The notes under the pieces: generated by a model
Told to the model about the DNA's origin: nothing
Database searches by the model: none
The model's input: the letters and a program-made list of their open reading frames with translations, nothing else
Program-made: the position numbers and the translations under genes
Source: Echiichthys vipera
Lineage: Eukaryota > Chordata > Actinopteri > Perciformes > Trachinidae
DNA: 64,000 bases
Assembly: GCA_963691815.1 (NCBI GenBank)
Contig: OY829657.1
Coordinates: 27,967,243-28,031,242, forward strand
Reading direction: 5' to 3'
In this document: positions 1 to 12,581 of the stretch, one piece after another
Numbering within the stretch: position 1 is the first letter of the stretch
Layout of the letters: the number at the start of each line of letters is the position of its first letter

Positions 1-729
1 ATGTAGGGTGACGACTGAAGCTGTGTGAATAACGCTGCTTATTCATGGAGGCTGTGCAGTGCAGAGGGGGGAGGAGAATGACCACCCACCCACTTTATTC
101 ACCAATAAGTTGAGACAATATGAACATACTAACAAATACATACTGTATAAAACAACATAACAAGTCACATGAGTAATAGATGATCTCCTTTCAACTTCTT
201 CTCACTCGTCCCCATTTGAGTGGAGTTGGATTGTGTGGAAAGGTTTACAGAGTGTTAACTTATAGTGAGATGTTCAGTGTAAATTTATACGCAAATGATA
301 TCCAACTCCATTTTCTATTTAAAGGCACAGTACTCAATATTCAGAGCATTAAAGTGTATAGTACGGTGAAGACATTAAAACGTCTTTTTTAACCACTAAT
401 ACTGCTCAATATAACATCAAACCTCTGCAGTAGCATGAGAAGAGTCCCTACACAGAAAACAAAGCAGCAATGGGCTCCTTCCTTTGGGATTGACTTTGGT
501 AATCCACTTGAATGGACTTTACTATAAGAGGAGCTGGTACAGGGGCCAGTAGGAAAGTCTTTAAAACACTCTTTTAATAAACTCTGGGTTCTCTAACTAC
601 GTTGTTGGTGCTTACATGTTAAAATATAATGTGGCTAGATAAATAGATGAGGAGGATAAACAGTTGGGGGACAGAGTATTATAGAGAGTAGGACATTTTT
701 AAAAAGGTGTGAGGTGTGATTTGAATGTG
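1..729. other. No gene seen
   Basis: AT-rich non-coding sequence. Short open frames here have no recognisable domain and no convincing splice context. I see no RNA gene. Confidence 0.5.
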
Positions 730-1880
730 TCACGGAGTCTAAAGTTGGTATGCGTAGTGGGAGTGAGTTCCAGTGTCTAGGTGCGAAAAAGCTAAAACCC
801 AGAGCCCATTGAGGTGGGCGCTAGGTTGGGCCCCTTCACAGGTCAGAAGTGGCAAAAATTGCAAAGTTCTACGGTCTCATGTGTGGTCAGCAGGCTCCAT
901 AGCGCCCCCAAGTGCACACCATGATTGGTGAAAAGTAATTTGGAGGGATCATTGCTCTCATCTTGAAGAGCATATTGACAAAGTCGGCCATCTTGGATTT
1001 TGTGCATTCATTTTCATTTTACGAACACGTGTTTGAGGCCTTGAGGATGCACAAAAATGCACAAAACTGTGGACACATGTTCAAACCCATTTTGTTCTTG
1101 ATTTGATGTTATAATTTGACTTGTGTGTCGCACGTTCTGTCTATTGCGCCCCATAATTACTATGAGCACTTGAACGCATTTTTCACGCCCTCGTTTTTCT
1201 TGAAAGTGCACAAAACGTGGCACACACATGAAAACCCTTAAACATTGTGAAAATATACAGCGACTTGGTTCACATGTTTAGCTCGCTCCATAGCATCCCA
1301 TTCTGTGTAGAAGGCCTTAGTTGAAACAAAATTTTCATAAAATTTGGTACCCACATTGCTTTCATCATTTCAGACATAATTCAAATTAGCTTGCATTGGC
1401 TCTGCACAGCAGGAAGCAGCCATTTCGAATTTTGTGTGGTTTTTACACATTTTAGGCAAACTTTTACAAACTACTCCTTGAGAGATTATCTGATTTATTT
1501 CATATTTTCTTGGTATAATCCTCCCACTAATGTCGCACTAAATTCTGAAGGAATAGTTAATACCTCGAACGATGATGTCATAAGTCATTCGACAACACAC
1601 CATTTTAGGCAGGTATGGTGTTTTTTGTAACTCCTCCTAGAAAATTCAACAGATCCATTTCAAATGTGGTCCGCAGAATCACAAGACCTTCACGATGCTA
1701 AATTGTGAAGCATTTGTGTTTTACTGGACCTGGGGTTTCCATGGCAAGGTGGGCAAATGTATGTTTCGCTATGACACAGTAAACTTTATAACTGCCGCAA
1801 ATTTCACATTCTGTATGAGAGTCCAGACCTGAAGACATCTGCACACCCATATTGAGTCAGAGTCACAGTGCCAACTACAG
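730..1880. repeat. Probable dispersed repeat, unassigned
   Basis: The stretch has the look of a high-copy fish repeat. Phrases such as caggctccatagcgccccc and 'cattttaggca' recur at intervals (the latter twice, near 1450 and 1600). No transposase or reverse transcriptase frame is visible and I could not find terminal repeats. The class is unknown. Confidence 0.25.
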
Positions 1881-4067
1881 ACAACAGGAAGTAAAGCTTA
1901 TGTGACAGACATCATCCGAATTACATGAAATGTATATGGTGTGGCCTAAATCTGATATACAGTATAACATTGTGTATAGTGTGTGTTCTCTGGCGCCACA
2001 TAGTGGACATCGGAAGAGATCCAAAAGTTTTAATTCATTATGCAGATAATGTCTTCTGACATGCATGCAGTGTGGGAATGTATGGTCGGGTCTGCCAGCG
2101 TCGCACTGCACGTGGGGTGCGAGGGCCGATTAAATGCTGCTTGTAGCTTTGACTATTTATTATCTTTGATAATAATTTGTGAAAACTATTTTAATGGATT
2201 TACCATATGTTTATTGAGGCTATTCAGCCTCATAATATGATCATGAGTCAAAATACCTACACAACTAACCCCGTCAAACCTTTGCAAAGACAGACAGTCA
2301 CTGAAATGTGCTGTAACGAGACCATAACCTAGCTGCTGAAAGACCAAGCTTTTAATGTGAAATGTGAATGACTGGAGACAAAAGCACTGCCTTTGTGAAT
2401 CTATAGCAATACAAATGTGTATCAAGGGCAAAACATATGTTGCGTGGTTTGGAGTCCTTCAAATTTAAAATGCTCAGCTCTTTAAATACGTGGCAGGTAA
2501 CACACCCAAGTGCTGTCTGCATTAAATTTGTTTCAATAGGCTGCTGTTCTGTTGGCGTGGACTGTTTGCACAGCCGTAGAGTAAATAATTCAGAAATCAG
2601 TGAGTCTGAAAATTGTGTGCATGACTTGTTGAAACAGAGACCAGCTGGAGAGCCAATCAGTCTCACAAAAAGACAATTACAAAATGTAAATACTGGACAC
2701 TTGACACTTGAACAGGGACTGTGTGTGTGTATGTGTGTGGGGAAGACAATGCCCTTTTTTGTAATCCTCAGACAACACTGACATCAAGTGGCCGCCTATA
2801 GGAATGTTACATTGTAAGAGCTAAAACGCCTGTAGTCAGATAAATGTGTCATTCGGAGACAATGTTACAGTCATTTCAGAGCCTGGTACCTTCAGAATGT
2901 TATCAATTACAGGAAACCCTCTGCAGCTGTCATGTGCAAGAGGTTAACATAGAGCTCTTTTTCGTTTTTGTCTTCACATATACTTCATATTTATCATATC
3001 TCTATTGTCGTTTGACGGTTGCCATACGTTCAGGGCAAACATCAATTACATAGAACAAGAGATACCTGCAATGTTAATAATGAGGTAATGTTATGCTTTA
3101 CAAATGCACTTAGCCACAAAGACATGTAGAAACGAAAGTTCAAATTTTTGAAGCAAACTTCTGTTGAGTCATGGAGATCTGTCCTGAAGTTGTTCAGACA
3201 AGTTAGACAAGTTTGTCACTGATGCTTTTATAAACTTTTCAGGCCCTTTGTCTGAAAGCCTCGGGACACTGACATTGAGTAACCTTTCCAAAGGCTGAAA
3301 CGGACATGTGAAACAAACAGACACTGTAAAACTTTTTCCCTGTAAAAAAAACAACTGGCAGAAGGGTTGTCATTATGTCACTGTTAAATTAACAGTTAAG
3401 TTTACAGTTGTGTACTGATAATGAAAAATACAGTATGAACTTCTTTTTTGGATTACTTTCACAGTATTTTAAAGTTACTGGTTTAGAAATACTTTATAAA
3501 GCTATTTTCCTCATTGTACTATCTCAGTTGAATGATTGTTTTAATTTAACATGCATTTAGTACATGTTTTAATAAAGCTGTTTGTTTTTTTACCTAAATA
3601 AATTCTAAGAGCGCAAAGAAAGTCACGCTAAATATGATTAAATATATTTTTGAGGAAAAAGGCTATGATACTCATTGACACTTTTCCCCCAAAATTTCAG
3701 TCCAAGTCTACAAGCACAGACTGCAAACTATAACAAATTTGTTCATGAGTGAAGCACAGAGCTAAATCACAGCTTTTTCAATGCAACAGTAAAATGAGAG
3801 GGAAATCCAAAAGCTTCTTATTCAGGGTATGTGCAGGAATCCTGACGTTAGTTTCAATACATGTCTAAGACTTTTTAATGACCTTCTCAAAATATTTTTA
3901 GACCTCATTGCTACTTCACGCTGTAATCAGCAACAGTTATTTAACTTACTTAACAGTTGTAGTTTGCAATTAAAGCTATATAGCACACACATACAACAGA
4001 ACTGATAAAGTGGAGAAGAATAAAGCTTGATAGAATAAATTAAACCAAAGGCACTTGTTGGAACTTG
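1881..4067. other. No gene seen
   Basis: Intergenic sequence with short overlapping open frames on both strands. None shows a domain or a plausible exon. The 114-codon frame at 2437-2781 runs into a GT-rich tract and overlaps a similar-sized frame on the other strand, which argues against coding. Confidence 0.4.
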
Positions 4068-4549
4068 TTACTTACATGTTTAAGGTGGTAGGTCATGTTA
4101 GTCTAATGTTACTTACATGTTTAGGGTGGTAGGTCATGTTCGTCTAACGTTACTTACATGTTTTAAGGTGGTAGGTCATGTTCATCTGACGTTACTCACA
4201 TGTTTAAGGTGGTAGGTCATGTTCGTCTAACGTTACTTACATGTTTAAGGTGGTAGGTCATGTTCGTCTAACGTTACTTACATGTTTAAGGTGGGAGGTC
4301 ATGTTCGGCTAACGTTACATGTTTAAGGTGGTCGGTCATGTTCTTCTAACGTTACTTACATGTTTAAGGTGGTAGGTCATGTTCCTCTAACGTTACTTAT
4401 ATGTTTAAGGTGGTAGGTCATGTTCATCTAACGTAACTTACATGTTTAAGGTGGGAGGTCATGTTCGTCTAACGTTACTTACATGTTTTAGGGTGGTAGG
4501 TCATGTTCTTCTAACGTTACATGTTTAAGGTGGTATGTCATGTTCGTCG
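4068..4549. repeat. Minisatellite, ~41-bp unit, 11-12 copies
   Basis: Head-to-tail copies of a unit built on acttacatgtttaaggtgg followed by taggtcatgttcgtctaacg. Units differ by point changes (taggtc/gaggtc, ttcgtc/ttcatc/ttcctc). At least two copies lack the cttac segment, so unit length varies between about 36 and 42 bp. Not coding. Confidence 0.92.
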
Positions 4550-5662
4550 TGGATGAGGTTTTTTTGCAAAGTTTGCATGTGACCTTCTCGGGGTCATCCT
4601 TGTTCTTTTCAAAGTGATCCCATATTTTACACATCTTTCCCGACAGTATTTGCTAATTATTATTATTTGTTGAAGGGAGCTGCTGTGTTAAAAAAAAAAC
4701 ACTGACAGTGAGTGATTGAGTGTCATGACTTCCTTTATCCGGCCTTTCAAATTAAAAACCCTCCAGCCTTTTAGGCCAGCCCCGTCCAATAGACTAATGA
4801 AATTTTGGTCGACCAGTGCTTGGCTGACTATATAACAACAATAACAGGTTAATACTGTTAGGCCTGTGAATGTTCTTCCTAGACAAACAACCAAGCCCAG
4901 TTGCTTTTGACTGAAATTGCTTTGGGGCTAACACTGTTGAAATTCTGCTGTAAATTAACAGCAAAGGTTTACAGTGTGGGGGCATGAACCAGTGCATCAT
5001 GTAGGTATGGCAGACCCTCTCTGTGTTGTGTGGTCTAGTGTCAGCTTCTCTGTGAGCATACTGAGTTTTGCCAAGTGATAATGCAGTTTCTTATAAAAGT
5101 GTTTTAAGCGTGGCCTATATTGAATGAATTAACTGGATTGTTTTATTTCCAGGATCATGGACAAACATTGATTTAATTGATTTATTTTAATATGAAATAT
5201 TCCAACACCCACAAGTTTGCCCTGCTGCTTCACATTGCCTTTGGTACAACAAAGTACGTATGTATTTTTAATTTTTTTTATCAACGTTAAACAGATTGTC
5301 CTCAGTTTTTACACAGTTCTATGTAGTTTCTGCCTGTTGAAGTTTCATGTAGCCGCGTAAAGACTGGTCATGTAAAAATACAGATGAGCAGTGTGATGAT
5401 GCCCAGGAGGGTGTTTGTGTGTGAGCAGACTTACACACATGCAACATCCACAGAACAAGCAGTACTGAAATGAGACGTTCCCCATGCTGTGGCTTCAGTC
5501 TGTAAAAACATGCTGCACTTCCTCATGCTTGGAAATGCCAGTCTAGCAACAAGAAAGGAACGCCTATGTGGAGATAAGAGAGGTAAAGTAATGACAACAT
5601 GTGTCAGAAGAATTCATAGGTTGACGGGCCACACAACTGCAACATCCTTTTAGCTTTTCAAC
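4550..5662. other. Intergenic, upstream of GIMAP leader exon
   Basis: No coding region recognised. If the short exon at 5663 is real, the stretch around 5400-5662 would contain the promoter and 5' untranslated region of the first GIMAP gene. I see no clear TATA box to fix the start site. Confidence 0.3.
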
Positions 5663-5684
5663 ATGAGCAGCCAATACTATCAAG
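5663..5684 (+). CDS. Putative first coding exon of GIMAP gene 1
   Basis: ATG followed by six codons and one extra base (M-S-S-Q-Y-Y-Q-g), then a consensus donor gtaaga at 5685. The donor leaves one base of a split codon. The acceptors of both GIMAP coding exons (10412 and 15299) need exactly one base, and each join gives an exact multiple of three. Fish GIMAP genes often have a short leader exon before one large exon holding the GTPase domain, so this is a plausible start. It rests on phase, start context and donor only; no homology can be judged over seven residues. Confidence 0.4.
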
Positions 5685-7018
<1,334 letters not shown>

Positions 7019-7199
7019 TGATTTTAAACACTTAGTTTAAAAAAAAAAAAGAAAACAAATCTCCACAGGCAGAGATGCAAAGTGAGTCCCATTCTCCCAA
7101 GCAGCTTATCTGAATGAACCCACATTTACAGAACGCTGCTGTTAATAAGTGAGTACAAACAGAAGTTAAAACAAGGAGTGGAGGTGGGGTCCATATTCT

Positions 7200-7375
7200 T
7201 TGACACATTTGAGCATTTAGAAATGTACGTGAAAGAAACGCAATAGTTACTTTCCATAGTAACTGGTTACTTTAATCATTTGTAACTCAGAAACTAATTC
7301 AATTATTTTTTTGGGAGAAGTAACTAGTAACTGTAACTAATTACTTTATTAAAGTAACATGCCCAGTACCTTTTA
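7200..7375. repeat. Possible MITE fragment
   Basis: Contains the recurring words gttacttt, agtaactagtaactgtaact and taaagtaacatgcccag, typical of short dispersed DNA-transposon-derived repeats in fish. Ends and target-site duplication could not be fixed. Confidence 0.3.
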
Positions 7376-7497
7376 TTTTACTATTTACATGTGTGCGTTT
7401 GCTGCTGGCATAAGCCATTTAAAAAATGTTTTTGTTGTGGTTGTTTCTATACAACGATTAATGTGATTGGTGTAGTGATATGTGAATGTATGGGCCA

Positions 7498-7591
7498 CCG
7501 TAGTGTCATACTGGTGATGTCATATTCACGTGTCACGCAAAATATACTGACAGTTCTGTGAGCGTAACCTACACAAGAGTCATGTTTCATG
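7498..7591. repeat. Direct repeat, left copy flanking Gypsy relic
   Basis: About 94 bp matching 9413-9504 in the same orientation (ccgtagtgtcata, gatgtcatattcacg, gacagttctgtgag, gtaacctacac, gtcatgtttcatg), with scattered differences. The pair brackets the retroelement relic at 7680-9412. Confidence 0.85.
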
Positions 7592-7679
7592 CCCTGAACA
7601 TGCCAATTGCCATATAAAACACTTGGATATTATGTTATATGCAAGTATCCTTAAAAGGGGAATTTAAAAAACTATTCAA

Positions 7680-9418
7680 AATTTAGAAAATAGCCTTAGA
7701 CCTCCGAGGGTTAAGGACCATGAGAGGGTTGTTGTAGTGATGGATGACATTCTGGTGTATGGTGCCACAGCCGAGGAGCATAACCGTAGTCTGAATGCAG
7801 TTTTAAAGACTATCAAAGACAGTGGACTGAAACTGAACAGGGCCAAATGCCACTTTGGCAAGTCAAAGATTCAGTACTTTGGCCACCTCATCAGGTCAGA
7901 TGGCTTGAGGCTGGACCCCAGTAAGGTGAAGGTAGTCACCCAAATGGCCAGTCCAACAAACAACGAAGAACTACGTCAGGTACTGGGAATCATCAACTAT
8001 GTTGGAAGATTTCTACCGAACTTCTCCGCAAAACTGTATCCGATCACTGATCTGCTTTGAGAGAAAACGTCTGGGTCTGGAGTGAGGCACAGGAAATAGC
8101 TTTTGCGAGTGTCAAAGCCATGCTTGTATCAGCCCCTGCTCTGGCAATCTATGAAGCTAACAGAAAGACTGTCGTAAGTGCAGACGCGAGCAGCTACGGC
8201 TTAGGTGCTGCGTTAATGCAGGAACATGGCGGTGAGTGGAACCCAATGGCATTCTGTTCTCGTACACTGTCAGAGGCAGAGAAAAGGTACTCACAAATTG
8301 AAAAGGAGTGCCTGGCGTGTGTGGGGGCCTGTGAGAGGTTTGCACGCTACATACAAGGTATCGAAGGTTTTTACGTGCACACAAACCCCAAACCCCTTGT
8401 GCTGCTTATCAATATATCAATACTTACGACCCGGACAAAGCTCCTCCTAGGTGTCAGAGGCTTCTCATGTGCCTTCTTCGTTTTGAAGGCTGAGCACATT
8501 CCAGGCAAACAGCCGGTCGTTGCCAACACACTCTCCAGGCAGCCCTTGTCTGAGGTGAGACTTAAAGCACGAGGTACAGGCCTATGTGAAATTGGTTGTT
8601 GCCAATGCTCCAGTCTCATCACAAAGACTCATTGAGATCTGTACAGTTACTCAGCGTGACGGAGAGCTGCCGCAGATCATAGCCTTTATCAGAAATGGAT
8701 GGCTACCGTCTCTACAGCCTTATTTTCTGCTAGGGCTCCTCTCTCCGAAAGAGATGGGCTAGTGCTCTATAAGGATAGGCTTTTCATCCCTGCTGTGTTG
8801 AGATCTGCCATACTTGAGCAGATTAATAAAGGCCACAAGGGCCTGACAAGGTGCCGTGCGCGAGCAAGGATGTCAATGTGGTGGCCAAGCATCAGTAGTG
8901 AGATAGCAGAAAGTCTCAGCATGTTGATTCTGCATCGAAAACAGACCCACTTAGCGACATGAGCCACTACTAACCACAGCTCTACCAGAGGGCCCATGTC
9001 AGTGCATTGCAGTAGACCTCTGCAAACTGGAAAAGCGGAATTACCTTGTGGTGACAGGCTTTCACTCAAAGGACCTGGAAATCACTACCTCTCTTCAATA
9101 TCCAGCTTACAAGTCATCAGCAGGCTCAAAGCCATGTTTGTGAGATGGGGGATATCGCTCGAACTGGTGGGTGACAACGGCCCGCAATTCACATCGGGAG
9201 AGTTTAAAGACTTTAGTGAGAGGTATGGTTTTGCCCATACTACAACTAGCCCTCACTACCCCCAGGCGAACTGTGCAGCAGAACGGGCTGTTCAGACTGC
9301 CAAGCACATCCTGAGGCAGCCTGATCCACATCTCGCTCTCTTGTGCTACAGAGCTACCCCTAGTGCAGCGACCGTTGGGAGCCCAGCTCAGTTCATGACT
9401 GGGAGACATAAACCGTAG
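7680..9418 (+). mobile_element. Ty3/Gypsy retrotransposon relic (RT-RNaseH-integrase)
   Basis: A run of + strand frames broken by stops and shifts reads as a Gypsy pol gene. The reverse transcriptase end comes first (V-V-M-D-D-I-L-V-Y catalytic YxDD-type motif with M, near 7735; H-F-G-K-S-K-I-Q-Y-F-G-H follows). Next is the tether and RNase H start (S-A-D-A-S-S-Y-G-L-G-A-A near 8180), then a zinc-binding and integrase region (W-W-P-S-I near 8880). The integrase core tail follows (H-Y-P-Q-A-N near 9255, catalytic E replaced or shifted into C-A-A-E-R-A). gag and protease are absent. In-frame stops near 8058 and 8635 and shifts in the integrase make it non-functional. Family assignment rests on motifs and domain order. 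Confidence 0.88.
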
Positions 9419-9504
9419 TGTCATACCGCTGATGTCATATTCACGCGTCTAAAAATAAACCGACAGTTCTGTGAGTGTAACCTACACGAGGGTCATGTTT
9501 CATG
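9413..9504. repeat. Direct repeat, right copy flanking Gypsy relic
   Basis: Right-hand partner of 7498-7591, same orientation. It starts immediately where integrase similarity ends. It may be an LTR remnant or part of an older repeat into which the element inserted. Confidence 0.85.
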
Positions 9505-9830
9505 ACAAGTGGTGTCAATGTTTGAGAGTGTTTAGGACAGACATCAGTGCAACAGTAGGACATGAGGGTTCGCTTCAGACAGAATTGACTATTCACTGAG
9601 GGTTTGCTCATCATATTAATATAACAGTCTAACAACATTAAATATATGAAGTGTATTATAAGGAATTAAGAATATCTATATTTAATGAAATGTCTTTTCA
9701 AAATCCAGGAAGGTGTTGGTCTACTGAGGTTGACGGAGTATATTTGTGATTATGATTCATGTATGAACTGCTGGTAACCTGTTCTGTTAGCCTTGCTCCC
9801 GGGCGGTGGTGCTAATGTTGCTAATTCAGT
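9505..9830. other. No gene seen
   Basis: AT-rich sequence between the Gypsy relic's right flank and the next dispersed repeat; nothing recognisable. Confidence 0.4.
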
Positions 9831-10016
9831 ATATGTCAGCCGGATGGACGTATCTCCCTCCCCCCAACGTCACATACATGCCCTGGAAAGAGGAAATGAG
9901 GCAGAGTCAAAGTCTGACAAGATGGCGACTCCCATAGGGGAGTACGATTGGATCAAATTCAGAGAACGGACCTCGACGGAATGGCAAGGTCCATTTTTTA
10001 TACAGTCCATGATATT
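9831..10016 (+). repeat. Dispersed MITE/SINE-like repeat, copy 1
   Basis: Copy of an element that recurs at 12534-12581 plus 14190-14335 (split by a Tc1) and inverted at 42113-42245. Shared words: gtcaaagtctgacaagatgg, cgattggatcaa, gagaacgga and the end cattttttatacagtc. No protein is encoded. Exact ends and class are unknown. Confidence 0.75.
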
Positions 10017-10411
10017 GCTCCATGTTACTTTTTTATCTTGTCCTAATGGTTCAATGGAAAACACCTTAAGTAGCCTTGTTGTTGAAAAGTGCTATCCAAA
10101 TAAACTGGCTTTGCTGTTATTTACACTAACATGATGCTCTGTGTTGAGAATTGTTTTGACTCTTTGGACATTAGAGCCTTTCCAAACTTGTGGGATAACA
10201 TCAAAGATGCATTGTCTTCAAGCTAATCAACATGTTTTTCAGCCTTGTAACCTGACTGTTGTCTCAAAGGGCAGGTTCACTCTGATATTGTGTTGTGAGA
10301 GGTGACAAAATGGAGTGAGCTGAGATCTTTTTTTCCCATCCAGAGTGTGCACACAGCTTCTCTGTTGACAAAGCAACACTGTCTGACGAAAGGTGTATTT
10401 CTGTCTGACAG

Positions 10412-11379
10412 GGTTTGGAGGTGCCACAGATCCAAATGAAAGGAGGATTGTTCTAGTCGGGAAGACCGGAGTGGGAAAGAGTGCCGCAGGAAACACCATC
10501 CTCGGGAGAGAAGCGTTTGAGTCAGAGCTGTCTCCGTCTTCCATGACGTCTGAATGCAAGAAAGCTAAGGGAGATGTTGGAGGTCGAAAGGTCGCTGTCA
10601 TCGACACTCCGGGGCTGTTTGACACTAATTTCACCCAAGAAGAGGTGTTGAAGAGGATCAAAATGTGCATCTCTCTGTCTGCCCCTGGTCCTCACGCCTT
10701 CCTGGTGGTTCTTCAGCTGGCCAGGTTCACCCAGGAGGAGAAGGAAACCATCCAGATGATTCAGACTACTTTTGGTGAAGATGCAGCCAAATACACAATG
10801 GTGTTGTTCACACATGGAGACCAGCTGGGGAAGCACACCATCGAGGGCTATATTTCAGAGAGTCCTGAGCTGCAAGTCCTTATTCAGAAGTGCTGCCATC
10901 GATACTATGTCTTTAACAATGAAATCAAAGACCCTGAACAAACCATGAAGCTTCTGGACATAATTGACAAGATTACAATGGCCAATGGTGGAAGCTACTA
11001 CACAAACGAAATGTTCATGAGGGCAGAGGTAGCCATAGAGAAGGAAAAACAGCGACTACTGAAGGAGTTGGAAGCAAAGAGGCAGAAGGAGCTGGACGAG
11101 CTGAGAGCCAAATACGTGGCAGGGGCCTACCACAGAGAGGAGAAGAGGGTGCATATAAGATATGAGTATGAAGCCAGAGCGCAGGCTGAAAGATCAAATG
11201 ACTTTGTTGCTGCTCCGGCGATAGCTATAGCAACCGCATGCGGTGCTGCTGTCGGAGGTCTTCTTGGAATTGCTGGAGGTCCAATCGGTTTGGCAGTTGG
11301 AGTCGCAGCTGGAGCTGCTGTTGGAGCTGCCGTCGGTGCCATATCAGTTAGGGTTTCAGAACGTTGCAATGTGCAATGA
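10412..11379 (+). CDS. GIMAP/AIG1-family GTPase, main coding exon (gene 1)
   Basis: Large 3' coding exon behind acceptor ctgacag. With the leader exon at 5663 it would give 329 residues. The AIG1-type GTPase domain shows the P-loop G-K-T-G-V-G-K-S (about residues 24-31), the GNTILG stretch, switch/G3 D-T-P-G-L-F (about 72-77) and the G4-like F-T-H-G-D (about 140-144). A basic, Glu/Lys-rich helical segment with K-E-K-Q-R repeats follows. The C-terminal ~45 residues are Gly/Ala-rich and hydrophobic (G-x3-G spacing), like a membrane-inserting glycine zipper. Family members act at intracellular membranes in lymphocyte survival and immune defence; fish have many tandem copies. The frame is intact. 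A polyadenylation signal follows at 11655. The exact paralogue cannot be named. Confidence 0.9.
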
Positions 11380-11654
11380 TGACCGGAGAACATACAGTTA
11401 AGGAACATTAATATTTGATTCATTTCCAGCAAAAATCTAATCCTCCAGTCTAGTGTAATATGCAGTCGCTTCTTTGTGCATATTTGCAAATATAATTTGA
11501 ATTAAAGAAGGCTCTCATAATCACCTGAGATAGGTAAAACTAATTGACCTGCACCTGCGTCTATGGTGTCTTGACTGTATGATATTTGTGCAATATAATT
11601 ATTAATAATTATTACCATGATTGATTGTTACTGAATGATGTGTAACTGTATCTG

Positions 11655-11660
11655 AATAAA
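11655..11660 (+). promoter_or_regulatory. Polyadenylation signal, GIMAP gene 1
   Basis: AATAAA about 275 bp after the stop codon, the first full-consensus signal downstream. Confidence 0.5.
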
Positions 11661-12533
11661 TACTGTCTAAGACCTGCAAACTCCAGCCTAAACTAAAGAT
11701 TTTGTTTAGTATGCATTTTTAATTTCTCCTTTTGGGATTAGTAGGACCTGATAAATACAAAAAAGATATTTTCCTTTAACAGGAAGTAATAGTATAGTAC
11801 TTCCAGCAGGAAAGGCAGGCAACTGCTTAGGGCCCTGAGGGCTGACAAACTTTAAACTACAGTAAGGCAAGGCAAGTTTATTTGTACAGCACAACACAAC
11901 AACAAGGTCATTCAAAGTGCTTTAAAACATTAAAGGAATTGGAAATAAACACATAAATACATTAAAATCAAGATTAAACATAAATAAAATGACATCCAAT
12001 ACATTTATTACATTGTTTTAATTATTTTGCACACAAACATTTTTAAAAAAATGTGTGTGTGTGTGTGTGTGTGTGTGGCTCTCAAGGTTTTTGCAGTGAA
12101 TTTGTGATCTTTACTAGTGAACAGGGAGGAGGGGTCCTGCGTGGCTAAAGAGTCTCTCACAGGCTGCAGACGCTGAAAGATGTTGATTTTTAATGATCAT
12201 TTCTTGATTTGAGGAAACAAAAGCAACAGATCCAAATCCACTGGATGGACATGCAAGCTCTCCTGTTCGTGTTTTTCCTGCCTTCACTGATGCAAATAAG
12301 TCATCTTCATTGCTGCTGTTGGAGTGGCCATCTGCATTTACATTCAGGCCGCTGTCCAAGTGGTTTGGTTTCATCCAATGGTTGTTTGTGTCAGTCAGTC
12401 AGGCAGCCCTGTAGCCTGTATGTTTAGGTCATATCTCCATGACAACACTGAGAGGGGTGATTTTTTTTGTACAAGGCTAGTTTTTATTTTATTGGAGGTT
12501 AAGGTTTATGAATAAACTCACTTCTCCTCGGAG
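11661..12533. other. Intergenic with LINE-tail-like repeat
   Basis: Around 11869-11960 lies ggcaaggcaagtttatttgt, a word typical of fish LINE/SINE tails, followed by A-rich sequence. A short (GT)n run is at 12052-12077. No gene recognised. Confidence 0.4.
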
Positions 12534-12581
12534 GAATACGTCAGCCAGATGGATGTATGCCCCTCCCCCCAACATCACATA
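12534..12581 (+). repeat. Dispersed repeat copy 2, left part
   Basis: Left portion of the 9831-10016 repeat family (cagccagatggatgtatg, cctccccccaacatcacata). It continues at 14190 after the Tc1 insertion. Confidence 0.8.

Noticed and set aside
4068..4549. Regular repeats resembling a CRISPR array
   Set aside because: No unique spacers between units, no cas genes, and a eukaryotic context; it is a minisatellite.
11127..11489. 120-codon minus-strand Ala/Pro-rich frame
   Set aside because: Antisense shadow of the Gly/Ala-rich tail of GIMAP gene 1.
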